Below the pieces are notes generated by a model. The model was not told the DNA's origin, ran no database searches, and saw only the letters and a program-made list of their open reading frames with translations. Below, piece after piece: positions 34,566 to 47,560 of a stretch of 64,000 nucleotides of DNA; positions within the stretch are counted from its first letter, which is position 1; the number at the start of each line of letters is the position of its first letter. Source of the stretch: Sphagnum compactum (lineage: Eukaryota; Bryophyta; Sphagnopsida; Sphagnales); contig OZ234495.1 in NCBI GenBank assembly GCA_965153455.1, forward strand, positions 19,092,875 through 19,156,874. The letters run 5' to 3'. The translations under genes and the position numbers were made by a program.

Positions 34566-37500
34566 GTTTTTTACTATTATCCTTTATTATTTGTGATGTT
34601 TCAATGTTTTCTTGAATTCAAGATATTTTATTTATCTTTAGGAATTAGTTGTTGCAAGTTTTTCAATTTTTTTGCATGGAGCCATCGTAAGAGACAAGTT
34701 TCATTTGCCACAAAGGACTAGATCCCATTAAATTAACTTTGCAAGTTCCATCACTTGATATATGGATATTCTCCAAAACCTTGGAGATGGTGCAAGCATA
34801 GTAGGTCTACTTGTGCCTTTGCTAAGCAAATGCCCTAACTCAATCCTTGGGAATTAAACTTTTAAAAAATAACTCCAACTATTCATCATGTAATTTATAG
34901 TTTGGCTTGAAGAAAAATGATTGTCACAAGAAATGAGAAATAGCAAGCATGTCAAAAGTGATTGAAGAATTGTGAGGTTGTCCTACAACAAATTATGTCC
35001 TTTTCCTCTCTATTGTGAGTGAAGTTTCAGTCAAAACAAACACCAAACAAGTTTTGCTTTAATTGAAAAAGATCAATCATTTAAATCAACAATTTGTGAG
35101 CACATTAGTCATCATCAAGTGATTAGTCACAACTTAAATGTGTCATGTTGACTAACATGCTATGTAATGCTAGTTTACATGGTCATGTTTTTTTTATATA
35201 CTTTTAAAATTATCACATTATTTTTAAATTAAATTTTTTTCAAAATTATAAACATTTCATTCTATTGTATGAATTTATTATTATTATCTTATGTTTGGAA
35301 ATTGAAAAAAAAAAAAACCTTTCATTGGTTCAAACTAAGACACAATTTTTTTTTCTAGTTTAGAATGTTGACAAGTAACTAGACTTGTGACTCATTGGCA
35401 TACCTTATCATGTTTGTGTATTTATTATTGTTTTCTAGTCACATCAACACATCCAATTTTAGTCACACTTAGAACACGACTACCTTAAATCTTGAATAAA
35501 ATGTTAAAAAAAAGATTTAAGCCCTTACCTCCATAGCTATAAGACATATCCTTAACCATTCAACCATCACTTCAGATGATGACAAATCTTGTAATCATGT
35601 AAATATAAGCATATGTATGTTTTGAGTTTTGAACATTATAATGTTATCATATAAATATTTAAATTCATAACAAAGTTAATTTTATATGTAGGCAAGTAAT
35701 AAGTGGAGGTTAGTAGGTAGTACCTACCTACCTTCTTACCTACATGCCTAATTATGACTTGCCTATCTATGTTCATTTCATTATTTTATTTTTTATTTTT
35801 ATTTCATAATTACATTGAATTTTGTAATGCATTTACTAACATATTATAAAGACGTTATAGTAATTTTAATATTCATTTCAAAAACTGAAATGTAATAATG
35901 TTTTGAATCTCAATTTGGGTTATAAATTCAAATATTGTTGTTTAAGTCACATCTTATTTCAATTTTTTTTAAATTCATCACTTGATTTAATTGTATAATG
36001 TGTTGATTGATAATCTGATCCACTAATAATTAAATTTCATGATGAAATTAATTCCATCTCATGTGTGAAATACATAGTTCTAAGTTGATTCTAAAATTTC
36101 ATAGGTTTTTAATCTAAAATTTTATTATATTAAAATATTAAAACATCATACACATTATACCACTTAAGACCAAAAAAAAAGTAACACATTTTAGTCAAAA
36201 TACCGCATTATTTTGACAAAAGTATTATGCTTTACAATTTTAGTCGAAACAATCTAATGTGACACTGTGACAGTCTTTTTTGCTATGCTCATAACGATGC
36301 ACAAATTGACCAATTCTCTTTGGGACGGTCTTGCCTCCTTCAACCAAGAACTATGCATGTCCCATTTGGAGAGTGCCATGAACTTTCAACCTTTTAATCT
36401 ACTGAGAAGACATTTTGACATTGTCTCGGTGAATCACAAACTCGGCATTTTGGCCAAATGTCAGTATATACAAGATGCCTTCAAAGGCAGTATAAATTCT
36501 ATGGGTAGGAGTTATCAAGAATGTACACTTTAGAACCTTTTTTTTGGTGCGGGTACTTATTATGAATGGATTCCTCCCTTTCTTTTCACTTTCACAGTAG
36601 TGGAGAAGCTTTGGTTGCATGAGCAAAGAACTCATGACTTTCTGCACATCTTCGAATGTTTTTGGACACCTTAAGTCCCACAGTTTCTTTTGATATTATT
36701 GTTTTCTTCAGGAAAGAGGCTTCCAAAGCACTTCAAAATCGTAAAGATTCTTTTGTCATAAATGGGACCATCTTGGTTGGGTTGGGTGGCATGTTAGGGG
36801 GGTGAAAGGAGGCCCAAAGACAGGGTCGAATTTACGGATTTCTCTATAATCTTAGTGAAATTTTGCCAATGAGGAAAAACCCTTGCATTTCTGTGCATGT
36901 ACCTGGATTCTAGTTTCAACCAGTGTTTTGAGTTTCTGGGAGAATTATCACCAGCAGGTGAATGAATGGATGTTTTAACTAGGTACCTTTTTTGAGGCTT
37001 CTGATTCCCAACTATGGAAAGTTTTAACAGAAAAAGTAGTCAGATTTCACATCAGCTTCCAACTGGTGGCCAGCAGTATAAAAAAGGATGCATTAACTCT
37101 TTCTAATTTCATATTTTGTTTTAGCAATTATGCTAAGTTGTTTTTATTGATGATTATGGCTCCCCAGCTACAAAATTGGAGCAAAAAAAGCAGCACTGGT
37201 GGTTCACATGGCAACCTTGATTAGAATGGAAGTAAAGCACCGAGTGCCAGAAGCAGTCATGTGGTGGGTTCAGTGACTTATTACAACTTTTTCAGTCCGA
37301 GCAAAGTTCAGAGATATTTTTATTATTTTCAGAGCAAGATCAGAGATATTTTGTCTATCTCTCAGCTACACTTGGAAGCCACGATGTTGATCAACTTTTA
37401 CTTGTGACCAGAGTGATGACAGAATCAGGTTGTCGTCACCCGCACCCAAAGCACCCAACAACAACTTGCCTGCCCATCATCAGTATTCCACTTTGCCCAA

Positions 37501-39386
37501 CTTGGCCCACTCTATCAACTCCATTAGCAGACTTCATAGCAGTGCGCACCTTTTACATCATCAGTTTCACCCATAAATCTCTTGCCTCGTGTGTCTACAA
37601 TAGCCACTTTCAAGTTCCAATTGATGGTGTCACACTTGAGAGACGTGTTATGTGAGCTTCATCTGGAAATTCAATGAATTTGAGTTGCCGGTTGAGTAAT
37701 AAATTGCAAGACCAACGTTTGGGAATGACAATTATAGGAGGGGTCACAAAACATTCATTTCGAGCCCATGTTTTGCACAAATGTCCAAATATACTTGCGA
37801 GGATCATTGGAGTTAATCTCTAATCAAGCAACAAATAACTATCATATTGGACTTTTGTTTGAACAAGCACAATGCTTACCACATGGGAGGCTACAAAAGA
37901 GCTAACTCGCATAGCATCTTCATGTTAACTCTGGTTTGCTCTGCTAGTCCCATTGGCCTTGCTGCAATGTCACTCCATTTGGAACTTCTCGTCTCAATGC
38001 ATGCAGTTCTACCGAACATGCCATAAATCATTAGTACACATAGTCCTCCAGATGTGGCTCACACATGGTGTCAAGTTTGAGCTAAAATTTTATGCTTGAA
38101 TCCTACACCAATGTGTAATCTCTTCCCTAAGTAACAGAGTCAGCCAAAGGCCAAGAAAGATGGGCCTAGGCCCCCGCAAAAACGGTAAACCAATCACTAT
38201 GGCCAGCCAATGTAAAGTGGTCATTTGTTTTTATTGGCCATTTCAAAGATTATTGTGTTTTGTGCATATATTTACATGTCCAAAGTTCAAACTCAATTGG
38301 ATGTTATTTAACAACTGTACTTCATCCAAAGAACTATGTATATAGTACACACTATTGTATTCCTACCATTTCTGCAATTTAGTTATATATATAGAAATGG
38401 TATACCCTAAGTACCTAAACAAAATCAAAGATTCTCCCAAAGATCCAACTAGATTACATTCTGGAATCTCTCTACATTTAGCTTTTGGCACAGCTAGTTT
38501 ACTCTATTTTCCAAAGGAATCTGCTCTTGCTCAGCTGGGTACCTTGAAAAAACAAAAGACAACCCCTCCTCAGTTTGGGGAGGGGGGGGGGAGGAGGGGG
38601 GTTTCTTTCAATCTTTTGATATAAAAAACTGGCCAATTTTTTTGGTAAAAAACGTGACAAAATTTGTTGAAAGAAAAGCATTGCTCCTCAACAATGGGTT
38701 TTTTTAAGGTTAGTATTTAAGTTGAGATTGCCTTTTAAAGTCTCTAATCAACAGCCAATTTGGCTACTTTGGGTAGAAATTATTGGCACTTACTAAAAAC
38801 CAAATGAAATGAATGGTTTTGGCTAATACATGTAGACTAAAATCCCGAGGTTGGCAATAGTTTGGGTTAGTGTGAGGGTTTCATTGGCTATTCAAAAAAA
38901 CATTGTAGTGTGTTAATCAACAATTACATAGGTGAATTGTGGGCTTTATTAACTACTCAAAAAATATATATTGTGTTATGTGGCAAATCTACATAATGTG
39001 CATACTCATGTAGACTCCAAATTATGTTGTTCTAGATTTTGTTTCTACATGTTATTGCAAATTCCAAAGATGGAGTTCCAAATTCAAAGTGTTAAATTTT
39101 TAAACCCAAATTCAAGAAGCAATTTTCTTAAAAGAATATGACTTTTGCAAGGATTGAACCCCGGTCTAAAAGACCTTGCCCACTATAACAAAAATCTCTT
39201 GCCTAAACAAACACACACAAAATGTTAACAAAAGATGAACACAAAATTGAAACTAGATGGCTTGCCTTATTCTAGAAATTAAAAAAAGATGGAACCCCTT
39301 TGACTATATGGAAAAATGATCAAGTGCCAACTTCAAGAATGAATGGTGTAACTTCAATACACAATAAACAGACAACAAGGCAGGTC
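34566..39386. other. Intergenic desert with repeat fragments
   Basis: Possible RNase H/integrase scraps may follow the RT remnant but cannot be supported. A CCTA/TAGG-rich cluster lies at 35685-35770. The 36.2-38.2 kb stretch is less A+T-rich and has short unrecognised frames on both strands; a minus-strand reading near 37.6-38.0 kb is faintly Ty1/copia-like but not convincing. A G-rich tract lies at 38577-38601. Near 39145-39190 a GGTTCAATCC B-box-like word on minus suggests a tRNA-related SINE scrap. Confidence 0.4.
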
Positions 39387-40430
39387 CTATGAACAAGGCC
39401 ACCTTAGTGGTCTATCCCAAAAATGAACTAGAACTTGGTGACCATTGAACTTCGTAATACACCAGTCATCATCACAAGTGGGTGATTTAACAAAAATCAA
39501 AGCCAATTCATCATGGTTTTTAGCCAAGAAGTTATGGAATGTTTTGAAAACTTCATCGTTGAACTTGTATTCAAAATCATTACACATTTCGTATAGTTTA
39601 AATTTTCACATCCTAATAGTTTCAACAAAATCATTGATATACACATCTTTCCCTATGGCATATTTTATCAAAGTGTGAACCAATTCAAAAAGTAACATGA
39701 TGCAATGTAGGCTAAATATTAGTTTCACATTTAGCACCTTTTGCACATTGGATCTTGTAGCTTCACTCTCAACATGATCTTCCCATATCTTTATAATTAG
39801 TGTATTGTAATCAACCACAACATGTTTGCATGGAGATAACATGGAAGTTCAATTGCTTTTTATGTTGGATGAATTTATTTTTTAATGTTTAAAAGAGTTG
39901 ACAACTTTTGCAACTCAAGCATTTTTTTATGACTTCAACAAACTACAAGTGGAAGGATTGGAGTAGGTTTTCCAATGCTTGCATTATGGACAAAGTTGAA
40001 AGGATTTGAACCACCAAGTTTATCTTGTGTGCACAACAATGGACTAACATAAGAAAAGGAGCCACTTTGTCCTTGATTTGCATAGAAACAACAATCTTAC
40101 ACCTAGCAAACACATATTTGCCATTTGTTTCAATAGAAACGAATTTCTCTCCAATTTAAAATTATGTTAAGCCTCCTTGAATCAACAAAATGTTTAACAT
40201 TACCCCATAAATGTACTATGTCATGATAGAATTAATGACCTTCTCCAAGTTGAATAGAAGAGGAACTTGCCATTAATTTTCAAACTATGAATTGAAATCC
40301 AAGACTTGTTGTCTATAGTTGTCACTTGATCTACAAAGATAAGGAGGAAAAGAGATTCCCTAACAACTTCTTTTATGCATTGTAAAACCACATAATGCAT
40401 GCATGGGGATAAGTACAATTGGGTGGTGCC
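39387..40430 (-). pseudogene. hAT-like transposase remnant
   Basis: Read on the minus strand from about 40430 down, three broken frames appear in the order seen in hAT-like elements of plants. First is FVDQVTTIDNKSWISIH (40221-40418). Second is LSPCKHVVVDYNTLI with FELVHTLIKYAIGKDVYIND (39606-39842). Third is FNDEVFKTFHNFLAKNHDEL with FNGHQVLVHFWDR (39387-39587). A frameshift separates the last two, and stops separate the first two. No terminal inverted repeats or 8-bp target duplication were found. Assignment rests on recalled motif order and needs a profile search. Confidence 0.5.
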
Positions 40431-43400
40431 ACTAGGAACATCACACCATCATTTTCCTATACCACCTTGACTTTAGGAATGCGTTGTGATTTTTTCATAC
40501 AAAATTTGATCAATTTATTTACATTTTTACATCATGCACGTCTAGGAGATTCTAATGATGTCTGTTAAATCAAATTTGGATATGTTTATATGTTCCTACA
40601 TTTTTCCTATATAAAAAGTTTCAAAAACATCACATTCTTTAGGAAAGCACATAGGAACTTAAAAGGAACCTTCAGTGATTTCAAATTATTTAATTGTTTG
40701 TTTTAGGATAAGCCCATAACATATGCTTACATGAAACAATCATCAAAAGTCCTAAATTGTAAAGTATGGATTATTGGGCAATTTTTGAGTAGTAGGAAAA
40801 GTACCCATTTTAGGGCCATTTCGTTCAACAATGATTTTTTTCAAAAAATTTGCCCAATTCTCATTCTTACTTGTAGTGCTTTCCAAATGCCACCTTATTG
40901 CACTTGGAATTCATTAAAAAAGTAAAGTTTCAGGCATAAAATCAACACTTGAAACTTATTAGCATTCTTGAAAATATTAGGTGAGGAACCAAATGTCTTA
41001 ATCTTTATTGTGAAAACTTGTTTCAATCTTGGCCATATAATTTGAAGTGCAATCAATCTAAACCCTTGGTTCTCATGGGATTAGAGTTCCTCACAGTTTC
41101 GTCAGAGTGGGAACTTGCCAAAGTTAACAATGGTGATGGTGACATTTGAAATCACAACAAACTTGAGAGAGAGAAGGAAGGTTTGTTTTCGAAAACTATG
41201 ATGCCTCATCAAAGACTTTGATGTGGTTGTGACTGATAAACCATGCTCCTTTTTAAAGTAAGGGCAAAGCTTTGGGAGATTGGTGAAAAAGTTGCCCCAA
41301 CAATAGCAAGGCGCATTTCGGCTTTCCCCAAGGCCATGTTTGATTTTGACTGATGATGTGGTGTGGATGGTCTATTTGCAACTTTCTACCCTTGCATTTT
41401 ATGTTTTGTGCTCCATATTTGTCTAGAGCTTTGTCATCCAATTTGTTGTTTCAGTGTTGCTAATAGCATTCAACTTTTAGACAATGAAAAATGTGAATGG
41501 GCAAATATTGGTTGGATTGTGGTGCATGGTGGAATGAAATGAATGACCAAGACTAAAGTGTGTGGCACTACAAGTCTCTTAATTAACATGTGATATAGTT
41601 TTTTAATTCTAACTTCCATTTCGTTTCTTGGACATTGGTTTCTTACAAATGAAGGTTGTTAATTTCTGCTAGGAAGGTTGTCAATTAGATGTTAAGACAA
41701 CTAAATATATTGCTTGAAAATTAGACAAGACAATGTTTCGGTGTTATGCACTGAAGATTATGTAAAACTAGAAGTTGCTATTGGTTACCATGATAGTTTT
41801 CATTGTGTATTTAATTAAGTTTGTAAACCTAATGCAAACTGTGTTGATACATGTTTTTGCTACTAATGGAATATATCTAATTGTATTCTATCACATAATT
41901 TGGAGACGTTGAACAAAAAGGATGCATGGCTTTTCTAGGGTCAATGTACCTCACTATAAGTTGTTGTACCAAATAACCATGTTTTCTATTTTGTTGCAAA
42001 TGTTTTAGAAATGTCTGATTCAAATTGGTTAAATTAACATGAATGTATTTTTTGCAACCTAGGGCATGGGTAGCACTAGGCATTGTAACAGTTATCAAGT
42101 TTAATTTGGATTACCTTTTGGTGGTTGGAGTTGCTCTTGTTATCAGTGTAGCAATCATCATTGGTTCATGAAGTATCATAACTTAGTATTCCAAAGATGT
42201 TTCTTATGGCCTTGTGTTGTTTTTCTTGATTTCTCATAATTCTATGCAACACACCTTGCCACATATAGTTACCAATGACTAATAGGCTATTACTACTCTA
42301 TAGCTTTTTTATCCATCAAAGCATTTGACCTTGTTGCAACCTTCTTAATTCTGACAAACAAGGCTTTCCACTTGAAGGCAAGTTTGCGCTTCAATTGGAA
42401 ATCATGGACTACTCTACTAGAGATTTCATGTGTGGACTAAAAACCTCCCCATTATGCAAAGTGTTAGCTTTGATATTAATCAATGTGGGCATTTGAATGC
42501 ATGACCTACATTTAGATGTTTTTGAAGATAGTTAAAACAACCAAAGGATTATGTTTTCACCTTGTACCATGTTTGTTTCCTTTTCATATTATAATATAAA
42601 TGAAATGCACTTGCTCTTGTTATAGTATGCAAGAATGCTTGTAGTAGATTTTGCAGTGTGCACCTCAAACTTGAACAAGAGGTTCATTTTTTATATCTAT
42701 TCTTGGAACACATTTGAAACATAACATAAAATGTGTTTCAAGCTTTCAAGGAAGTGTATATATTCTTCAATGCTCTTACTTGTAAGCAAGTTGGTGGTAT
42801 TTTGTTACGCATTTATGCTTCAACTTGCTCATGTGAAGAGGTTTTCTTCTGTCCTTTCCAAGTTTTTTAATTTGATGGTCTTCACAAGCTAAGTCATTGT
42901 ATTCATTTTGAATAGATCATGTGGGTTTGATGAATTTGATTAGCTTGAATACATGTACAATAAAAAATTGGTTGCTTTTTTTTTAAGATGTGTAAATTTA
43001 ACAAAATTAATCTAAGAAAATAAATTTTAAATATTATTGTCCAAGAATTTGTTACAGTTAACTAGGTTGATTTGATGTTTGGTCAACATGTCTCGGACCT
43101 CCAATAGCTACTTGGACGTTCATCAAATCTATAATTGATAATTAATGTACTTTTTTATGTGCTGACATCGACCAAATCTATAAGGGCAATTGAAGCACAA
43201 GGGTTGCAAATACACATTGACATTAATGTTTGAGGCTTAAAATTCAAACCCATCTATAAACCAACAAGTTAATTACAGTCTTTCCTTCCTTGGACATTTT
43301 CCAACTTCCTTTGTGACTAGGATATCATATATCTTGTGTTTGTTACACTATGCAATTATCCTCAAAACATTTTTTTAATTAGGATTTCGATTATTCTTTC

Positions 43401-43639
43401 TTTGTTGGTGGACATGGTCATCAAAGGTAAGCTTACCTTAGGTTCTTCCAACTAATTAAGATGTGTAGATAAAGGGAAAAAGGTGCATAATTTTAAAATT
43501 ACAAAAGGTAGATTGCCTTGGATTAGGGTGCAGTAAATTGTGACAATGCTAATTTTTCAAAGTTATGCATACATATGCTTCAACCAAAAGTGACGTGTTG
43601 TGATTTGAGTTCATTAAATATTTTACATGTTTTGTTTTG
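40431..43639. other. Intergenic DNA, no gene seen
   Basis: A+T-rich and CpG-poor, with only short unrecognised frames on both strands. Parts near 40.4-41.5 kb may belong to the neighbouring hAT-like remnant. A tRNA-like AAATTCAAACCC word occurs near 43235. Confidence 0.45.
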
Positions 43640-46600
43640 TAGAATTATAATCAAAGATGATTGCTGCAAATGGACCACATCGAAAAGGTCAAGCTACGCA
43701 CACATGTTCAACAAATGAAACTTTTCGAAAAGCTCTTTTGCATACTTGCCTATAATACCAGAAGATTCAAGTGCTTTCCCAACAAGCATAGATTGTTCCA
43801 TTCTCATCTGGCCAGCTGCAAATTGGCTTTGTGTCCACAATGCCAAGGCTTCATTTGACATCTTGTTTAGCCCATAATGAGAGGGCTAGGAGGTATAAAG
43901 AACGACAAAGAGCTATTCGACATATTGTGATGGAAACTACCACTAAAAACAATGTTAAAAGCTCTACTATAAACCTATATGACCTTGTTATAGACCTAGA
44001 GAAATCCACTAATAGATATGCAAAAATCATTGCACATGATTGGTTATAACAAACTACAAGTAAAGGTCTTGAATACCAAAGGATGATGATTCCTAAGATT
44101 TTGAGAAACCCAATTTGGCAAGATGTGCTGAATTTCCCTGAATTGGAGAATGCACCTAATGCGATAAATAGTTTTTCAAAAGGATGGTAGTATATTAAAG
44201 GATGTCATTCTAAGGATGATTAATCTACCAAAAACGTTGTCATTCCTATGTTGGCTTCTAATTCCATTCATAGTGTTCACCAAACTAACTTACTCATAGG
44301 GATTTACCAAAGAAATTTCAAACAAGGGATGGGTAGGAGGTTATGCCTTGAATCTCGCATGGACAGTGCTCTCTAGGCTTTTAGTGGCAAGGCTAAGAGG
44401 AAAGATGCTTTGTCCACTAAGGTATGCAACTATGTTGTTAAGTTTTGGATTGATAACACTTGTGTGAGTCCAAACATGAAGGATGTTGTAAGGAGGTGCC
44501 TTGGTCCAAAGTCATCGAAATCACATCTAGCCCGCCTCCTTGTGTGTCAGGTACATTGAGTATCAAACCCCTGCCCTATTTTACATTGATCATGCATGTT
44601 TTACACATTATTTGAAAGTTTTTGTTGTTAGATATTGGTCCATAAGTGGGTTGAAATGATCCTAAATTCAAGTAGGAACATATATGTGATGCAAATCCTT
44701 TGTTCACTTTGTACACTTATCCCAAATTTCCTAGGTTTACTAGGTTTGAGCTCTAATTTTACTATGAATAATCAACTAGGAACCATACTTACATTTATCT
44801 TCAACTTTGTTCTTGATCAACCACTAAGAAAGCAATTGGATAAGGTTCTCCTCTCCCTTTCTTAGACCTTTCCTATTAGGAGTGGCATAAGAATTTTGGT
44901 AGGACCACTATACTAAAAGTTTCCTATAAAAATAGGAGATCTACTTCGTGTTTATTGCATTTTTATGAAGTTATTGATTTTCCTTTGTGTTTCCCAATTT
45001 TCCTTTATGTTTGACCGAGTTTCCTTTGTGTTTCCTAACTTTCCTTTATGTTTGATTGAGTTTCCTTTGTGTTTTCCAATTTTCCTTTATGTTTATTAGT
45101 TTTCTTTTATGTATAGTCCTAGGTTTCCTTTGTGTTTCCCAACCTTCCTTTATGTTTCTTGGTTTTTCTTTATGTTTGATTGAGTTTCCTTTGTTTTTCC
45201 CAATTTTTTTAAAATATTTCCTAATAAATTTCCTTAATGTTTCGTTGAGTTTCTTCTATGTTTCTTGATTTCAAATACGTTTGTACCTAAATCCAAGACT
45301 ACAAAATGCATAATTCCTTATATTAATATACAACAAAGATGACAAGCATTCCTTGTGGTTATTACTTTAAACCTTTACTTATTTTTTCTTATCTAGTCTT
45401 CTGCAAGTAAATGTGCATTCTTAAATCAAATGTCAAATCTTGGAATGGAACTTCTTCAAGTTCCTTTGGACTTTCCTTGGGTGCATGTTATATGTTGGCA
45501 AATATCTATTCATCTTTGCGTTTCCTAAATCTCCCTGAAAGTTCACCTTAATAATACATGATATTTAATAGCTTGCAACATGGTCTATAATGTTCCAAGG
45601 ACTAATTTATGGGTTTTTTTGGGCTTACAACTTGCATTTTAAACTCACTTTATGGAACAAGCAAAAAATGTGCAAATAAGGCTCCAAGCCTTTGAAAGGT
45701 TGAAACCCTGGTTTATTATGAGATTAAAGGAGTTCAATTCATGTTGTTGTAACTATCATGTACAAATGGCAAAATAAATGATGGGTTCAATGTAATGCAT
45801 ACACTAGGTTTTTCCATCAAAATTGTAGTTGCACTTGTAACATTTGTAGGTCACATGGCGAAGTAACAACACCTTGTACTATCAATAATAACATTGTGAG
45901 TGGTGTGACAACCATGTGTGAGCATATTTTGTGCCCCAAGGGAGGGACAAATGAGTTCCACAAGTTATAATGTATCCAGGGTAGTTGTTTTGATTGTAGC
46001 ATTTCAACACTTTAATTCTATCCTTGTGAAGTTAATAATAGTACAGACACAATAGTATCATGGCATCGATTTGATAAGGTTTTGGTGGGGAGATCAAACG
46101 ATGACAAAGATTGGCATGCATTGCGTCTTGAGTACAAACAAACCCCTCCCCATGAGCTTGTTACATTTTTGAAGCCCAAATTGGTTGAGTTTGTTGTTCA
46201 TAATTTTGAGGCAAAGTGGTAAGACAACATGTTCAAAATGTGTTTGAAAAGTTTAACCACTGACCAAATATTGTTAGTTGTTGAATATGTTGAGAATTAT
46301 TTTTTCCAATGGCAGAATGAAATGCAATTTCAACATTGGTTTAGTTTTCAAGTCACCATATTGGTGCACTTGACTTTTAAAGTACATTTGGATTGGGATG
46401 GAAACCCTGACACCAAGATTGTCACTGAATACTACTTTTATATCAATGACGACAAGGTCCATGATAACTTATTCCTGCAACATTGCTTTGGTTTGCACAT
46501 GTAATGTTTTGAAATCTAAGGTCACCCATTGCCTATAGAACACATTGTGTTCTCAAATGGTTGTTCATCACAATTTAAATGCAGAAGATCATTGTTTTAT

Positions 46601-47560
46601 GTTGCACATTATCCATCACTAACCAAATGTCCGTAACTGCCTCTTGGAACCTGCATGCAATAGAACTTTTTGGTACTGGACACACAAATGGATGTTGGGA
46701 TGGAGCAAGAGCCTCTAAAGCAAGCCCCAAGGGCTGAACATCTTAAACTTATTGGATACAACTTCACAATGTTTCAGATGTCATGAGTTTTTTACAGCGC
46801 CATTTCAATTTGGAACATGCTGCTTATTCATAGGTTCAAAGAGATGTGAAGCGTTCAATTTATGAAATCAAACCTACAAGTGTCAATAGGGTTGACCAAT
46901 TCAATGCATAAATAGTTGTTGGGATGTGAAGCTTGCATCAAGTGCGTAATGTTGGATTAGACAAAATGTCATTAAAGACACAAAATTTGTCTTATTTTTG
47001 CAAGTTATGTATAGATGGTGGTGATGGTCCATGTGACCACATTAAATATGTGCCAAAGTATGACTTGTTCGATTGGTGCCCTATAACCAAAAGATGTCAA
47101 AGATGAACTAAATATGAACACAATATTTTAATAAGCAATGACCGAAAGATGTTAGCAACCACATTAAATGTTAATGACCATTTTGTAGTCATTGTTGCAG
47201 AGGATAATGTTGAAGATGATGACTTTTGGATCCTTATTTGTGAGGAAACGTTAGCTATGGTGGAAGAGGTTAGCAAGATTGATCATTGGGGGCAAAGTAT
47301 ACAAGGAAAAACAAATTGTAATTGGAAAATATTACAAAAGACAAGGACGTAACATGCAATCCTATATCTTATGCATCATTCATATATTCTCATTTAATAA
47401 TAGTTGCAAAGTTTAATATGGTTGTTGCATGACATTGACAAAAGGGATGTGCAAAACTGGATCTCAAGTTTACACTTTGCTTATTGAAGCCCTCCACCAT
47501 ATACAATCCCAGATAAGTGCAACCTAAGTACAAATTTGTTTGGGATTTTTTGTTTGGAAT
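43640..47560 (+). pseudogene. Long decayed transposon ORF of DDE-like type, family unassigned
   Basis: Plus-strand segments line up as one former protein of over 700 codons, broken by stops and frameshifts. A basic helix AHNERARRYKERQRAIRH and KSTNRYAKIIAHDWL lie at 43831-44049. DNTCVSPNMKDVVRR is near 44455. EYVENYFFQWQNEMQFQHW with FQVTILVHL and FYINDDKVHDNLFLQHCF is at 46278-46503. SNGCSSQFKCRRSLFYVAHY is near 46550-46620. DDDFWILICEETLAMVEE with IDHWGQ is at 47210-47300, and IYSHLIIVAKFNMVVA is near 47380. This motif order matches, from memory, widespread uncharacterised transposon proteins of seed-free plants and animals, in which the acidic residues suggest a DDE nuclease. A minisatellite occupies 44978-45275. 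Confidence 0.6.
44978..45275 (+). repeat. 20/21-bp minisatellite inside the transposon remnant
   Basis: Alternating units TTTCCTTTGTGTTTCCCAAT and TTTCCTTTATGTTTGATTGA make a 41-bp higher-order period at 44980, 45021 and 45062. The pattern is then less regular to about 45275. The array interrupts the decayed transposon reading frame. Confidence 0.75.

Noticed and set aside
37610-37990. Faint Ty1/copia integrase-like minus-strand reading
   Set aside because: Only loose similarity to an AER-N-x-x-M region through stops; no reverse transcriptase or LTR nearby.
44908-44925. CACTATACTAAAAG word as a CACTA end
   Set aside because: No matching inverse terminus or target duplication; such A+T-rich words are common here.
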